DNA of 64,000 nt from Algoriphagus vanfongensis DSM 17529. GTDB lineage: Bacteria > Bacteroidota > Bacteroidia > Cytophagales > Cyclobacteriaceae. Every line of letters begins with the position of its first letter. Within the stretch, counting starts at the first letter, position 1. Below the pieces are notes generated by a model. The model did no database searches and was not told the DNA's origin. It saw only the letters and a list, made by a program, of their open reading frames with translations. The DNA lies in the NCBI RefSeq assembly GCF_000429465.1, contig NZ_AUBX01000017.1, positions 62,001-126,000 of the forward strand. The letters run 5' to 3'. The position numbers and the translations under genes are program-made. Positions 1-9,142 of this stretch are shown here, piece by piece.

Positions 1-1183
1 TTTGTTTGATGATCCTTCCTTCAGGGGATCCTTGTTGCCTTTCACTTTTACACGTCCAGTGGCGGATATCCGGGTAGGTATCCTGAAGATTTCGGAAAAA
101 TGGGCAAAACGAAGTCAAGGGTCGGTTTCTTTTTTGACACAAGACTATCTCCAAGCAAAATTTCCCCGTGCCAAAGGAGAGCATATCGCCATCAATGGAG
201 CTTGGCTGCCAGATGCGGCATCTTGGGAAAGTGTAGCGAAACTTCAGCCTAATCAGTCTCTGTTTTATGGCAAAGTCTTATTGGCGAGCTACATAGGTGA
301 GACTGAAAAAAATCTATCCAAAGCGGCTGAAAAAGAGGTGGTTCAGATTTCATTTGAGCCTGTGCTTTTGCAGAAAAGCTGGAATATTTTCCAATACAAC
401 GGCGCTCAGATCAGGGAGGATTTTGAACTCCTTACTGCTCAGCGGGAGTCTGCGCCAATCGGTGATCCTCACACCAAAATCTACGCTCCCGACAATATCT
501 TTGTGGAAGAAGGGGCTGTCATACGTGCCGCCGTGCTCAATGCGGAATCCGGTCCGATCTACATCGGCAAAAACACAGAAATCCAAGAAGGAGCCTTGAT
601 CCGTGGACCATTTGCTCTCTGCGAAGGCAGTACCGTCAATATGGGAGCAAAGCTCCGAGGGGATACCACTGTCGGCCCGCATTCCAAAGTGGGGGGGGAG
701 GTGTCTAACTCAGTGATTTTTGGGTATAGCAACAAAGGCCATGAAGGCTTTTTGGGTAATTCGGTCCTCGGTGAGTGGTGTAATCTCGGGGCTGATACCA
801 ATACGTCAAATTTGAAAAATAACTATGCCCCAGTCAAAGTCTGGGATTATATCAAGGGAGGATTTTCCAATACAGGCTTGCAGTTTTGCGGACTGATGAT
901 GGGGGATCATTCTAAATGTGGAATCAACACGATGTTTAATACCGGAACGGTAGTGGGGGTGGGAGCCAATATTTTCGGAGATGGCTATCCTCGCAATTTT
1001 ATTCCTTCCTTTGCTTGGGGAGGTGCGGCTGGATTTTCTACCTTTCAATTCCCAAAATTCAAAGAAACTGCCCAGGCTGTCATGGCCCGTCGCAAACTGG
1101 AATGGACAGAGCTGGAAGAGGAATTGTATCAACGGCTCTTTGAATCTTCCAAAAACTATAGAATTTGGGAAAAAAACACCTGA
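1..1183 (+). CDS. GlmU-like sugar nucleotidyltransferase/acyltransferase, 5' end cut by window
   Basis: The visible 393 residues open in the middle of a conserved N-terminus: the FDDPSFRGSLLPFTFTRPVA stretch is normally preceded by a few residues, and no ATG is present, so the true start lies before base 1. The N-terminal half resembles the nucleotidyltransferase-like domain of Bacteroidota GlmU-family proteins. From about residue 160 to 350 it turns into a left-handed beta-helix of hexapeptide repeats (for example IYIGKN, ALIRGP, GANIFG). Proteins of this family are annotated as putative sugar-nucleotide transferases related to UDP-GlcNAc synthesis, but their exact substrate is not settled. 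It stands 8 bases upstream of the delta' gene and probably shares its transcript. Family assignment is firm; the reaction is inferred. Confidence 0.85.
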   Translation, partial: LFDDPSFRGSLLPFTFTRPVADIRVGILKISEKWAKRSQGSVSFLTQDYLQAKFPRAKGEHIAINGAWLPDAASWESVAKLQPNQSLFYGKVLLASYIGETEKNLSKAAEKEVVQISFEPVLLQKSWNIFQYNGAQIREDFELLTAQRESAPIGDPHTKIYAPDNIFVEEGAVIRAAVLNAESGPIYIGKNTEIQEGALIRGPFALCEGSTVNMGAKLRGDTTVGPHSKVGGEVSNSVIFGYSNKGHEGFLGNSVLGEWCNLGADTNTSNLKNNYAPVKVWDYIKGGFSNTGLQFCGLMMGDHSKCGINTMFNTGTVVGVGANIFGDGYPRNFIPSFAWGGAAGFSTFQFPKFKETAQAVMARRKLEWTELEEELYQRLFESSKNYRIWEKNT

Positions 1184-1191
1184 TCTGAGTT

Positions 1192-2334
1192 ATGCAATTT
1201 GCCGATATTCCAGGCTTGCCTGAGACCAAAGCCCATCTGATCAATGCTGTCAAAAACAATCATTTGGCGCATGCACTCCTATTTCATGGGCCGGAGGGTT
1301 CTGCTAATTTGACTCTCTCACTGGCTTTGGCCACCTATCTCTACTGTCAAAATCCCGGTGAGACGGATTCCTGTGGTACTTGTGCTGCCTGCCAGCGGAT
1401 GGCTAAGCTGGTGATGCCGGATTTGAATTTTGCATTTCCCGTCATAGCGAAAGCCAAAGAGTCCGATAAGGGGGATGACAAGGATCAGAAAGTCGATCAT
1501 CTGGCCAATTGGAGAAAGTTTGCTTTGGAACAGCCCTATGGCAACGTTCATGATTATATCTATTTCAATGGATTTGAGAAGAAGCAGTTGAACATCTCTG
1601 TGGGGGCTGCTCGGCAGATCATTCAGACATTATCTTTGGTTTCCTTTGAAGGAGGGTATAAAATCATGATGATCTGGGGGGCGGAATTTCTCAATCAGCA
1701 GGCTGCCAATGCTTTGCTGAAAATCTTGGAAGAGCCTCAGCCGAAAACCATTTTTATTCTTGTCACAACTCAGGCAGAACAACTGCTGACGACGATCCTG
1801 TCACGTACTCAAAAGGTCATGGTTCGCGGTTTTTCTGATCAGGAGATTCACGACTATTTGGTGGAAGCAGGGTTGGCGGATGAGCAGACTGCTGCACAGA
1901 TCTCCATGATTGCGGATGGCAATCTACGGGAGGCACTCAGGCTGGTCAACCAAGTAGAAGATCAGCAAGTCGTATGGATCAGAAATTGGTTTAGACTTTG
2001 CCACGGGAAGCAATTCAAGGATATCTTTGCCCTCTCGGATGCCTTTCACAAGTTTGACAAGGAGGCTCAAAAATCCATCTTGCAGACAGGTGTCAATGTT
2101 CTTAGAGAGATCATGCTCAAGAATGTGGAGGTAGAATCCCTCTTGCGTACGAAAGGAGATGATCGTCAGTTTATCAATAAAATCAGTGGAAATGTCCTTA
2201 CAGAGGATCATATTCCGGGCTTGTTTGAGCTATTCAACAAGGCTCACTATCATCTGGAAAGAAATGGAAATGCCAAGTTGATCTTTACGGACCTCTCCAT
2301 GGAGATCGTGCTGCTCATGGCCAAAATCGACTGA
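1192..2334 (+). CDS. holB: DNA polymerase III delta' subunit (clamp loader)
   Basis: A 380-residue clamp-loader subunit that, with DnaX and delta, opens the sliding clamp for replication. The N-terminal AAA+ region has the family pattern HALLFHGPEG (about residues 27-36), where the P-loop lysine is absent. That is usual for delta', which does not hydrolyse ATP. A four-cysteine zinc knuckle is visible at C52, C61, C64 and C67. Residues around 170-185 (NQQAANALLKILEEP) are the classic delta'/DnaX signature. It follows the GlmU-like gene by 8 bases and precedes the RimB-like gene by 1 base, so it is probably part of one operon. Confidence 0.92.
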   Translation: MQFADIPGLPETKAHLINAVKNNHLAHALLFHGPEGSANLTLSLALATYLYCQNPGETDSCGTCAACQRMAKLVMPDLNFAFPVIAKAKESDKGDDKDQKVDHLANWRKFALEQPYGNVHDYIYFNGFEKKQLNISVGAARQIIQTLSLVSFEGGYKIMMIWGAEFLNQQAANALLKILEEPQPKTIFILVTTQAEQLLTTILSRTQKVMVRGFSDQEIHDYLVEAGLADEQTAAQISMIADGNLREALRLVNQVEDQQVVWIRNWFRLCHGKQFKDIFALSDAFHKFDKEAQKSILQTGVNVLREIMLKNVEVESLLRTKGDDRQFINKISGNVLTEDHIPGLFELFNKAHYHLERNGNAKLIFTDLSMEIVLLMAKID

Positions 2335-2335
2335 G

Positions 2336-2770
2336 ATGGAAAAGAAAATCATCGGAAGAAAAGAGAAAATCACTTTGCCGGAACTGGGGCTTCACTTGGT
2401 TTGGGCCAAAGTGGATACCGGAGCTTATACGAGCTCTGTCCATGCTGAAAATATCCGTACGGAGGTTCGTGATGGGAAGACGGTTTTGGTTTTTCAACTA
2501 CTGCTGCCCGGACACAAAGCCTATACGGGAGATGAACTGGTTTTTGACCGGTATAGAGAAAAAAAAGTCAAAAATTCCTTTGGTCAGGGGGAAGTCCGCT
2601 ATCTGATAGAGACTCCTATGGAACTTGCTGGGGAGCGATTTTTGGCTGAAGTGACATTGACGGATCGGTCCAGTATGAAAAATGCGATCTTACTGGGTAG
2701 AAAAATCCTCCGAAAACGGTTTTTGGTGGATGTGACAGGTATCAATCTTGCAAAAGCTTACAGAAAGTAA
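2336..2770 (+). CDS. RimB-like retropepsin-type protease (Zn_protease family, PF05618)
   Basis: A 144-residue cytoplasmic protein with the motif VDTGAYTSS (D27-T-G-A), the aspartic-protease-like signature of the PF05618 family. The family was long labelled ATP-dependent zinc protease. In its better-studied members it is a retropepsin-like partner of RimK that trims glutamate tails from ribosomal protein S6. The next gene, 5 bases downstream, is rimK, which supports this role here. The length is typical for the single-domain form. The name zinc protease is historical; I see no metal-binding motif. Confidence 0.85.
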   Translation: MEKKIIGRKEKITLPELGLHLVWAKVDTGAYTSSVHAENIRTEVRDGKTVLVFQLLLPGHKAYTGDELVFDRYREKKVKNSFGQGEVRYLIETPMELAGERFLAEVTLTDRSSMKNAILLGRKILRKRFLVDVTGINLAKAYRK

Positions 2771-2775
2771 CTCTT

Positions 2776-3684
2776 ATGAAAATTGCCATCCTATCCAGGA
2801 ATCCCCAACTCTACTCGACCAAGAGACTATTGGAGGCGATCAAAGAAGCCGGTCATGAGGCGATCATTGTGGATCACAGTATCTGTGACCTGATCATCGA
2901 GCAAGATGGGCCGTCGATTATTTACAAAGGGACCAAGCTGGCGGGGATCGACGCGATCATTCCCCGTATTGGAGCTTCGGTCACTTTTTATGGGACTGCC
3001 GTGGTTCGTCAGTTTGAGTTGATGGGGGCAGTGTCCTCTGTGAGCTCCCAGGCGATCGTCAGGAGTCGTGACAAGCTTCGATCTTTGCAGATTCTCTCCA
3101 AAGCCGGACTTGGTATGCCTAAAACGGCTTTTACTAATTTTTCAAAAGGTGGTGAAAAGCAGCTCATCGAACACGTAGGGGGTGCTCCATTGATCATCAA
3201 ACTGCTCGAGGGAACCCAGGGTCTGGGTGTAGTACTGGCAGAGACCAAAAAAGCAGGACAGTCTGTCATCGAGGCTTTCCATGGATTGAAAGCAAGGATA
3301 ATTGTTCAGGAATTCATCAAAGAAGCCAAAGGGGCAGATATCCGTGCTTTCATCGTCAATGGCAAAGTGGTGGGAGCGATGAAGAGACAAGGCGCGGAGG
3401 GAGAGTTTCGCTCCAATCTCCATCGGGGAGGCAAGGCTACTGTGATCAAATTGAGTCGTGCAGAGAGGCTGGCGGCACTCGGAGCCGCGAAAGCATTGGG
3501 GCTGGAAGTGGCCGGCGTCGATATGCTACAGTCGGATAGAGGGCCTTTGATTTTGGAGGTGAACAGCTCTCCAGGCCTAGAAGGAATAGAAAAAGCCACA
3601 GGAATCAATATAGCCGGAGAGATCATTCGGTTTATCGAAGAAAAAGCCAAAAAGAACCCGAGCAGGAGGGTCAATGAACAATGA
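2776..3684 (+). CDS. rimK: RimK-type ATP-grasp ligase (ribosomal protein S6:L-glutamate ligase)
   Basis: A 302-residue ATP-grasp enzyme, the normal size for RimK, which adds glutamate residues to the C-terminus of ribosomal protein S6 (or related substrates). The N-terminal segment [16 protein letters not shown] is the RimK pre-ATP-grasp signature. The glycine-rich loop [14 protein letters not shown] lies near residues 140-153, and the Mg-binding [15 protein letters not shown] stretch lies near 257-271. It follows the RimB-like protease directly and overlaps hemC by 4 bases (ATGA), so the three are probably co-translated. Substrate identity in this phylum is inferred from E. coli work. Confidence 0.9.
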   Translation: MKIAILSRNPQLYSTKRLLEAIKEAGHEAIIVDHSICDLIIEQDGPSIIYKGTKLAGIDAIIPRIGASVTFYGTAVVRQFELMGAVSSVSSQAIVRSRDKLRSLQILSKAGLGMPKTAFTNFSKGGEKQLIEHVGGAPLIIKLLEGTQGLGVVLAETKKAGQSVIEAFHGLKARIIVQEFIKEAKGADIRAFIVNGKVVGAMKRQGAEGEFRSNLHRGGKATVIKLSRAERLAALGAAKALGLEVAGVDMLQSDRGPLILEVNSSPGLEGIEKATGINIAGEIIRFIEEKAKKNPSRRVNEQ

Positions 3685-4616
3685 GAAAGATAAAAATCGG
3701 TACGAGAGGGAGTAAGCTGGCACTTTGGCAAGCCTATCATGTAGAGGAATTGCTTCAAAAAGCTGGGCTGGAATCAGAGATCGTGATCATTGATACCAAG
3801 GGAGACCAGATTCTGGATGTCTCTATTTCCAAGATAGGGAGCAAGGGGGTTTTTACCCAGGAATTGGAAGATCAGCTGCTGGATGGCAGGATAGACATCG
3901 CAGTGCACTCAGCCAAAGACATGCAATCCAATCTGCCAGAGGATTTTGAAATCATTGCATTTACAGAAAGAGAGATGGAAAATGACGTTTTGCTCTCATC
4001 TAGAAAAGATATTTCTATCGCTGACGCTACGAGACCATTACTTTTAGGGACTTCTTCTACTAGAAGGGTGGCTACCTTGAAGCATTTTTATCCTCATGTG
4101 AAAACAGTAGAAGTGAGAGGGAACCTGCAAACTCGTATCCGAAAGATGGAAGAGGGGCTTTGTGATGCGCTTCTTTTGGCCTATGCGGGCGTACACCGGA
4201 TGGGTTATGATGATCAGATCGTCGAGAAACTATCTTTGGATGAGTTTACTCCGGCAGTAGGTCAGGGATCAGTGGCGATTGAGGTGGCTAAAAAACTCGA
4301 CATTCAGATCAAAGATCAGATCATCGAGGCATGCAATCATCTAGCTACATCTCTAAAACTACGGGCTGAGCGAGCCTACCTGCGAGTGCTGGAGGGAGGA
4401 TGCAGTATTCCGGTTTTTGCTCTGGCGACACTGGATGAGCAGTTGTTGACTCTCAAAGGAGGAATCGTGTCGCTGGATGGTAAAAAGCGGATTTCTTTTG
4501 AGATCAAAGGAAGTGCGGAAAATCCTGAGGAATTGGGGAAAGAATTAGCTTCTCAGGTATTTGCTGCGGGAGGAAAAGAAATATTAGATCAGATTAAATT
4601 GACATTGAACAAATGA
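3681..4616 (+). CDS. hemC: Hydroxymethylbilane synthase (porphobilinogen deaminase)
   Basis: A 311-residue enzyme joining four porphobilinogens into hydroxymethylbilane in haem synthesis. It shows the N-terminal [14 protein letters not shown], the catalytic aspartate in VHSAKD (D80), the RR substrate-binding loop in GTSSTRR (about 123-129), and the dipyrromethane-cofactor cysteine in EGGCSIP (C241). All key residues are present. The start overlaps the rimK stop by 4 bases and the stop overlaps the next gene by 4 bases, so it is embedded in an operon that does not otherwise contain haem genes. Confidence 0.97.
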   Translation: MRKIKIGTRGSKLALWQAYHVEELLQKAGLESEIVIIDTKGDQILDVSISKIGSKGVFTQELEDQLLDGRIDIAVHSAKDMQSNLPEDFEIIAFTEREMENDVLLSSRKDISIADATRPLLLGTSSTRRVATLKHFYPHVKTVEVRGNLQTRIRKMEEGLCDALLLAYAGVHRMGYDDQIVEKLSLDEFTPAVGQGSVAIEVAKKLDIQIKDQIIEACNHLATSLKLRAERAYLRVLEGGCSIPVFALATLDEQLLTLKGGIVSLDGKKRISFEIKGSAENPEELGKELASQVFAAGGKEILDQIKLTLNK

Positions 4617-5458
4617 AAGTAAGATTGTTCTCCTTTTTAATGGTTGGCTTGCTCTTGTTGGGCTCTTGCGCCGGTCAAAAAGAACAGGTGATCCGAATTG
4701 ATACGCGCTATGGCGAGATAGTCGCGTTGCTTTTCGATGATACACCCGCTCACAAAAGTAATTTTATCGAACTGGCCGAGGAGGGTAGATTTGATAGCAC
4801 GGAGTTTCATAGAGTGATCCGTAATTTTATGGTTCAGGGCGGAGACGTTTTCTCTAAAGAAGAAATGCCAGCTGAAGAATGGCCTACCTTGCCAGCGGAG
4901 ATTTTGCCTCATCATTTTCACAAGAAAGGGATGATTGCAGCCGCTAGACAAGGGAACGGGATCAATCCTGAAAAGAGATCCAGCGGTTCGCAGTTTTACA
5001 TTGTATTAGGCGAAGTCTATACCGAAGAGATGCTGGTGACAGAGATGGAGCAGCTTCAGAGGGCTTTTATGCAATATGTGCAGTTGAAGAGTCAGGAAGC
5101 ACTCAGGGACGAATACATTCGTCTGTACGAAGCGGGGGAGTATGACTCATTGACGGCTCTGATGTACTCTAAGAGAATAGAAATCGAGGATGCTTTGAAG
5201 CTGAACCTTACCAAAGAGATCACAGAGGCGGAAAAAGAGGCCTATACTACTGTGGGGGGCACCCCTCATCTAGATGGGGAGTATACGGTTTTTGGAGAGG
5301 TGATTTCTGGCTTGGAAGTGGCTGAGAAAATCTCAGAGGCACAAACCGGCTCTAGAGATAAGCCGCTCGATCCGATCTACATGAAAGTCAGCGTGGAAAA
5401 GATGTCCAGAAAAAAAGTAGAGTCTGAGTTCGGATACCAATACAGCGATGAGCAATAA
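4613..5458 (+). CDS. Cyclophilin-type peptidyl-prolyl isomerase lipoprotein
   Basis: A 281-residue exported prolyl isomerase. The N-terminus is a lipoprotein signal (hydrophobic run ending LLLGSC, with C19 as the lipidated residue). The cyclophilin fold follows: RYGEIVALLFDDTPAHKSNF, then EFHRVIRNFMVQGGD, then the SSGSQFYIVLG core. About 70 charged, mostly helical residues (roughly 140-210) are inserted before the last strand pair (HLDGEYTVFGEV), so the protein is much longer than a 165-residue minimal cyclophilin. It probably assists folding in the periplasm. The start overlaps hemC by 4 bases, and it overlaps the next gene by 11 bases. Confidence 0.92.
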   Translation: MKVRLFSFLMVGLLLLGSCAGQKEQVIRIDTRYGEIVALLFDDTPAHKSNFIELAEEGRFDSTEFHRVIRNFMVQGGDVFSKEEMPAEEWPTLPAEILPHHFHKKGMIAAARQGNGINPEKRSSGSQFYIVLGEVYTEEMLVTEMEQLQRAFMQYVQLKSQEALRDEYIRLYEAGEYDSLTALMYSKRIEIEDALKLNLTKEITEAEKEAYTTVGGTPHLDGEYTVFGEVISGLEVAEKISEAQTGSRDKPLDPIYMKVSVEKMSRKKVESEFGYQYSDEQ

Positions 5459-6365
5459 GAAAAAACTCTTCCTCACAGGAGCAAATGGGCTATTGGGCCA
5501 GAAACTGGTCCAGCAGCTGGTGGAAGAAGGGAAGTTTGAGGTGATTGCATCTGGAAGAGGAGAGTGCAGGTTGCCAGGAGATGGATTTACTTATGTCTCT
5601 TTGGATCTGGAAAATACCGAAGAGGTCGATGCGAAGATTCGGAATATCTCCCCTGATGTGATTATCCATGGTGCAGCCATGACGCATGTCGATCAGTGCG
5701 AACTCAATCAGGAGGCATGCTACCGAGCCAATGTTCTAGCTACAAAAACTTTGGTCGAAGCCGCCGAGAATACCGGAAGCCATTTCATTTTTGTTTCTAC
5801 TGATTTTATTTTTTCAGGAGAGGAAGGCCCACTGGCAGAGGAAGCGGAGGCTGATCCTGTCAACTACTACGGGGAGACAAAGCTAGAGGCCGAGGCCATA
5901 GTGAGAGGGATGAAAGGTCTCTGGTCTATAGCCCGAACAGTGCTGGTTTTTGGAATAGCACATGACTTAAGCAGATCCAATATTGTACTTTGGGTGAAAG
6001 AAAACCTGGAGGCGGGAAAAGAAATTCAAGTGGTAGACGATCAATATCGAACTCCTACGCTTGCTGAGGATCTCGCCAAAGGATGCATCCTGATAGCAGA
6101 GCAGACTGCTACTGGAATCTATCACATTTCAGGTGCTGAGATGATGACTCCCTATGAAATGGCTCTGGAGGTTGCTGACTTTTTTGCATTGAATAAAGCA
6201 CTGATCAAGCAAACTGACTCTACGCGCTTTACTCAGCCTGCAAAAAGACCCCTGAAGACGGGATTTGTCATCGAAAAAGCGAGAAAAGACCTTGGTTTTG
6301 AACCTAAAACTTTTCGAACGGCAATTGGTATTTTATCAAAACAAATTATCTTAGCCCGTTCGTGA
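5448..6365 (+). CDS. RmlD-like SDR/NAD-dependent sugar reductase
   Basis: A 305-residue extended short-chain dehydrogenase. The Rossmann nucleotide-binding motif is TGANGLLGQ (about residues 10-18), and the catalytic YYGETKLEAE (YxxxK) lies near 141-150. Together with DVIIHGAAMTHVDQCE this is the pattern of dTDP-4-dehydrorhamnose reductases and their relatives. No other dTDP-rhamnose genes (rmlA, B, C) are near, so the substrate is uncertain. The start lies 11 bases inside the preceding cyclophilin gene, indicating translational coupling. It is the last gene of the tight housekeeping run. Confidence 0.85.
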   Translation: MSNKKKLFLTGANGLLGQKLVQQLVEEGKFEVIASGRGECRLPGDGFTYVSLDLENTEEVDAKIRNISPDVIIHGAAMTHVDQCELNQEACYRANVLATKTLVEAAENTGSHFIFVSTDFIFSGEEGPLAEEAEADPVNYYGETKLEAEAIVRGMKGLWSIARTVLVFGIAHDLSRSNIVLWVKENLEAGKEIQVVDDQYRTPTLAEDLAKGCILIAEQTATGIYHISGAEMMTPYEMALEVADFFALNKALIKQTDSTRFTQPAKRPLKTGFVIEKARKDLGFEPKTFRTAIGILSKQIILARS

Positions 6366-6406
6366 AAAGCAGTTTATACCCTTTAATTTAACTTTAGCAT
6401 CAATTT

Positions 6407-7792
6407 ATGGCAGCTAGTGCAACCCCCGAAGGTAGAGGACAATGGGGATCCAGTCTCGGTTTTATTATGGCCGCGGCAGGTTCTGCAGTTGGACTTGGGA
6501 ATATTTGGAGATTTCCATACCTAACCGGTGAAAATGGTGGAGGAGCCTTTGTGTTCGTCTACATTATATGTGTCTTATTTATCGGTATTCCTTTGCTATT
6601 CAATGAGATAGCGCTAGGTAGAAGGTCTGGGAAAAACCCAATCGGGGCCATCCGTGAAACAGGCGGAAACAAGTTTTGGCAATTGGCTGGCGTACTTTGC
6701 GTCGTCGTTTGCTTTTTTGTGTTTAGCTACTATTCGGTCATCGCAGGGTGGACCGTCGGGTATATTTTTACAGAAATCATTAATCTTCCCGTAGACTTTG
6801 AAGTCTTTGTACAGACACCAGAATATGTAATTCCACTTACATTCATCTTTATTCTGTTTACAGTATTGATTGTATTAGGAGGTGTTTCTGGGGGTATTGA
6901 GAAAGCTGCCAAGTTTTTGATGCCTGTCTTATTCATCATCATTATCTTCATAGCAGGTCGCTCCGTGACCTTGGAGGGAGCAGAAGCAGGTATTCAGTAT
7001 TATCTAAATCCGGACTTCTCTAAAATCAATGCCACTGTAGTATTACAGGCATTGGGGCAGGCTTTCTTTTCCATGTCAGTGGGATGGGGATTGATGATTA
7101 CGTTTGGGTCTTATCTTCCTAAGGAATCCAATATCATCCAATCATCAGCTTGGATTGCAGGGATGGATACCATGGTAGCCCTATTGGGTGGTTTGATGGT
7201 GTTTCCAGCTTTGTTTGCGCTTTTGCCGGGTAAAGATCCTGCAGCAGGCCCAGCTTTAGTTTTTGACGTATTACCGAAAGTATTTGACGCTATGCCAGGC
7301 GGCAATATCATCGGAGGATTGTTCTTCTTGCTATTGATGGTAGCTGCTTTGACATCTACGATTTCAATGCTTGAGGTGCCGGTAGCTTACTTAATTGATG
7401 ATAGAAAATGGAGTAGAAAAAAGGCAACTTGGATCGTTGGGATCGCTGCAATGTTGCTTTCTATCCCATCTGCTTTGTCCAATATCAAGGGTAATTTCTT
7501 TGCTGAGTTGAGTTTCAATTTCCTTAGCAATCCTATCCAGGGCTTTTTCGGGGCAATGGACTTTATCTTCGGTACGTTTGCGGTGATTGTCATCTGTTTG
7601 ATGCTGTCGCTATACACAGGATGGGCTCAGAAGATTTCGGACTATGCGGATGAGCTGAAGTTTGGAGCACCTGGCTTCACAGGTGTCTACCGCAGTGGTT
7701 GGATGTTTTTCATCAAATGGGTCTGTCCAGTGGTGATCATTTTGTTGATTTTGAATATGATCGGATTGTTTGGAGCGCCACAAGCTGCATAA
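6407..7792 (+). CDS. Sodium-dependent transporter of the neurotransmitter:sodium symporter (SNF) family
   Basis: A 461-residue inner-membrane protein with about 11-12 hydrophobic segments. The N-terminal stretch AAAGSAVGLGNIWRFPYLTG (about residues 21-40) is the TM1 signature of LeuT/SNF symporters, where Na+ and substrate bind. These proteins usually import amino acids with Na+. The specific substrate cannot be told from sequence. The gene is separated from the preceding reductase by 41 bases and followed by a strong intrinsic terminator, so it is probably the end of a transcript. Confidence 0.93.
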   Translation: MAASATPEGRGQWGSSLGFIMAAAGSAVGLGNIWRFPYLTGENGGGAFVFVYIICVLFIGIPLLFNEIALGRRSGKNPIGAIRETGGNKFWQLAGVLCVVVCFFVFSYYSVIAGWTVGYIFTEIINLPVDFEVFVQTPEYVIPLTFIFILFTVLIVLGGVSGGIEKAAKFLMPVLFIIIIFIAGRSVTLEGAEAGIQYYLNPDFSKINATVVLQALGQAFFSMSVGWGLMITFGSYLPKESNIIQSSAWIAGMDTMVALLGGLMVFPALFALLPGKDPAAGPALVFDVLPKVFDAMPGGNIIGGLFFLLLMVAALTSTISMLEVPVAYLIDDRKWSRKKATWIVGIAAMLLSIPSALSNIKGNFFAELSFNFLSNPIQGFFGAMDFIFGTFAVIVICLMLSLYTGWAQKISDYADELKFGAPGFTGVYRSGWMFFIKWVCPVVIILLILNMIGLFGAPQAA

Positions 7793-7810
7793 AAACAACC
7801 GTGAAAAACA

Positions 7811-7840
7811 AAAAAAGGGAGTAGAAATACTCCCTTTTTT
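7811..7840 (+). terminator. Intrinsic terminator after the SNF symporter
   Basis: A perfect 7-bp stem GGGAGTA/TACTCCC with a GAAA loop (7817-7834) flanked by six A on the left and six T on the right. It lies 18 bases after the symporter stop codon. Confidence 0.9.
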
Positions 7841-7910
7841 GTTGATTTGATTTTTTTGATGCGTGGATTTTTTGCCAAAGTTCCTATATTAAAAGGTAAT
7901 ATTTTTACTT

Positions 7911-8282
7911 ATGAAAGTTTTGGTAGTAGATGATGACGCAGTTCATCTGTTGATCCTCAAGAAAATTTTTGAAAAGTCTGAGGACGAAGTCGTATTAGCA
8001 CATAATGGGGTAGAGGCATTGGAGCTCTTGGAGCGTGATACTTCATTTCAGATCATCTTGACAGATATCATGATGCCGGAGATGGATGGAGTAGAGCTAC
8101 TGCTCAAAGTGAAGACCAGCTTGCGAACTATGAGAATTCCGGTGATTGGCTTTACTTCCGGCGATGTGGAATTTTACAGGAAAAAGACTCAAATCCCATT
8201 TGACTCCTTGGTGCCTAAGCCACTAGATTTTTGGGATTTGCATGAGCTGGCTAAGAGAAAGGCGATCGCTCTGATGAATTGA
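7911..8282 (+). CDS. Stand-alone response-regulator receiver (CheY-like)
   Basis: A 123-residue single receiver domain without an output domain. The acidic pair is DDD (residues 7-9), the phospho-acceptor is D52 in ILTDIMMPEMDG, a switch threonine is in IGFTSGD, and the conserved lysine is in VPKPLD. It probably relays phosphate or acts by protein-protein contact. No histidine kinase is encoded nearby. It has its own intergenic region of about 70 bases after the upstream terminator and is probably transcribed alone. Confidence 0.93.
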   Translation: MKVLVVDDDAVHLLILKKIFEKSEDEVVLAHNGVEALELLERDTSFQIILTDIMMPEMDGVELLLKVKTSLRTMRIPVIGFTSGDVEFYRKKTQIPFDSLVPKPLDFWDLHELAKRKAIALMN

Positions 8283-8361
8283 GTGTGAATAGGTGGCAGG
8301 AGTTTTGCTAATTTTTTCGAAATCGCTTCGTTACTAAATTCTAACCAACTATAACAACACT

Positions 8362-8961
8362 ATGAAAAAACTGTCGCTGATTATTCTCGCCTTGTGTCTG
8401 AGTATTCCTGTCTTTTCCCAGAATGGCATCGGGATCAAAGCTGGCCTCAGCAGTACCAAAATCGATTTTGACAACGAGGATTTTGTGCCTTCCGACGCCC
8501 AAACGGGGTATCATATCGGTCTTTTTGGACGATTTGGAGGTGCTGGGTTCTTTGTCCAGCCCGAGATGCTTTTCACCCAGACAAAAGGAGAGTTTGCCTA
8601 TGTACCGGGAGATGTATCCGGTGGCTCTGCGCCTGAAAACTACGAAGCGACATTCAACCGTTTAGATATTCCGGTCATGGTAGGTTTTCGCTTTTTCAAA
8701 GTTCTCAGACTAATGGCAGGACCGATAGCCAGTGTGAATATCAATTCCAAGCTCGAGGATGCTGTGGATACAGTGGATGAGGCTGATTTCAAAGGAGCTA
8801 CTTTTGGCTACCAAGCAGGATTGGGTGTCGACATCGGAAATCTGTCTGTGGAGGGAAAATACGAAGGAGGCTTGAGTAAAGTGACAGATAATATTGGCTC
8901 CTACAATACAGACAACCGGCTTAACCAATGGGTGCTTTCGGTAGGGTTCAGACTATTCTAA
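8362..8961 (+). CDS. Small outer-membrane beta-barrel protein (PorT/OmpW-like porin family)
   Basis: A 199-residue protein with a Sec signal peptide cleaved after VFSQ (about residue 20). It continues with alternating amphipathic strands (GIGIKAGLSS, GYHIGLFGRF, FFVQPEMLFTQ, DIPVMVGFRFF) and ends in an aromatic residue (WVLSVGFRLF), typical of 8-10 stranded barrels in Bacteroidota. The function is not identifiable. A strong terminator follows, so it is probably monocistronic. Confidence 0.85.
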   Translation: MKKLSLIILALCLSIPVFSQNGIGIKAGLSSTKIDFDNEDFVPSDAQTGYHIGLFGRFGGAGFFVQPEMLFTQTKGEFAYVPGDVSGGSAPENYEATFNRLDIPVMVGFRFFKVLRLMAGPIASVNINSKLEDAVDTVDEADFKGATFGYQAGLGVDIGNLSVEGKYEGGLSKVTDNIGSYNTDNRLNQWVLSVGFRLF

Positions 8962-8999
8962 ACAAAAATGGCTGTCACTAATGACAGCCCTTTTTGTTT
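8962..8999 (+). terminator. Intrinsic terminator after the outer-membrane barrel gene
   Basis: An 8-bp perfect stem GGCTGTCA/TGACAGCC (8970-8977 and 8982-8989) with a 4-base loop, followed by TTTTTGTTT. It directly follows the stop codon. The stretch from 9000 to 9142 that follows holds no recognisable feature. Confidence 0.9.
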
Positions 9000-9142
9000 A
9001 ATATACCTGCAAGTCCAACAGAATAAAATGACTTCTGAATAAGCTTAGAAGATCCGGTCATGGAAACTTCAGTCATCGGACATCCAAACTCACTATCACA
9101 GGAAGAAAGCTGGGGGGTGCAGATGCGGATAGTCACCTTGTT

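Noticed and set aside
5448..6365. A full dTDP-rhamnose pathway suggested by the RmlD-like gene
   Set aside because: rmlA, rmlB and rmlC are absent from the window, so I only call a reductase of this fold.
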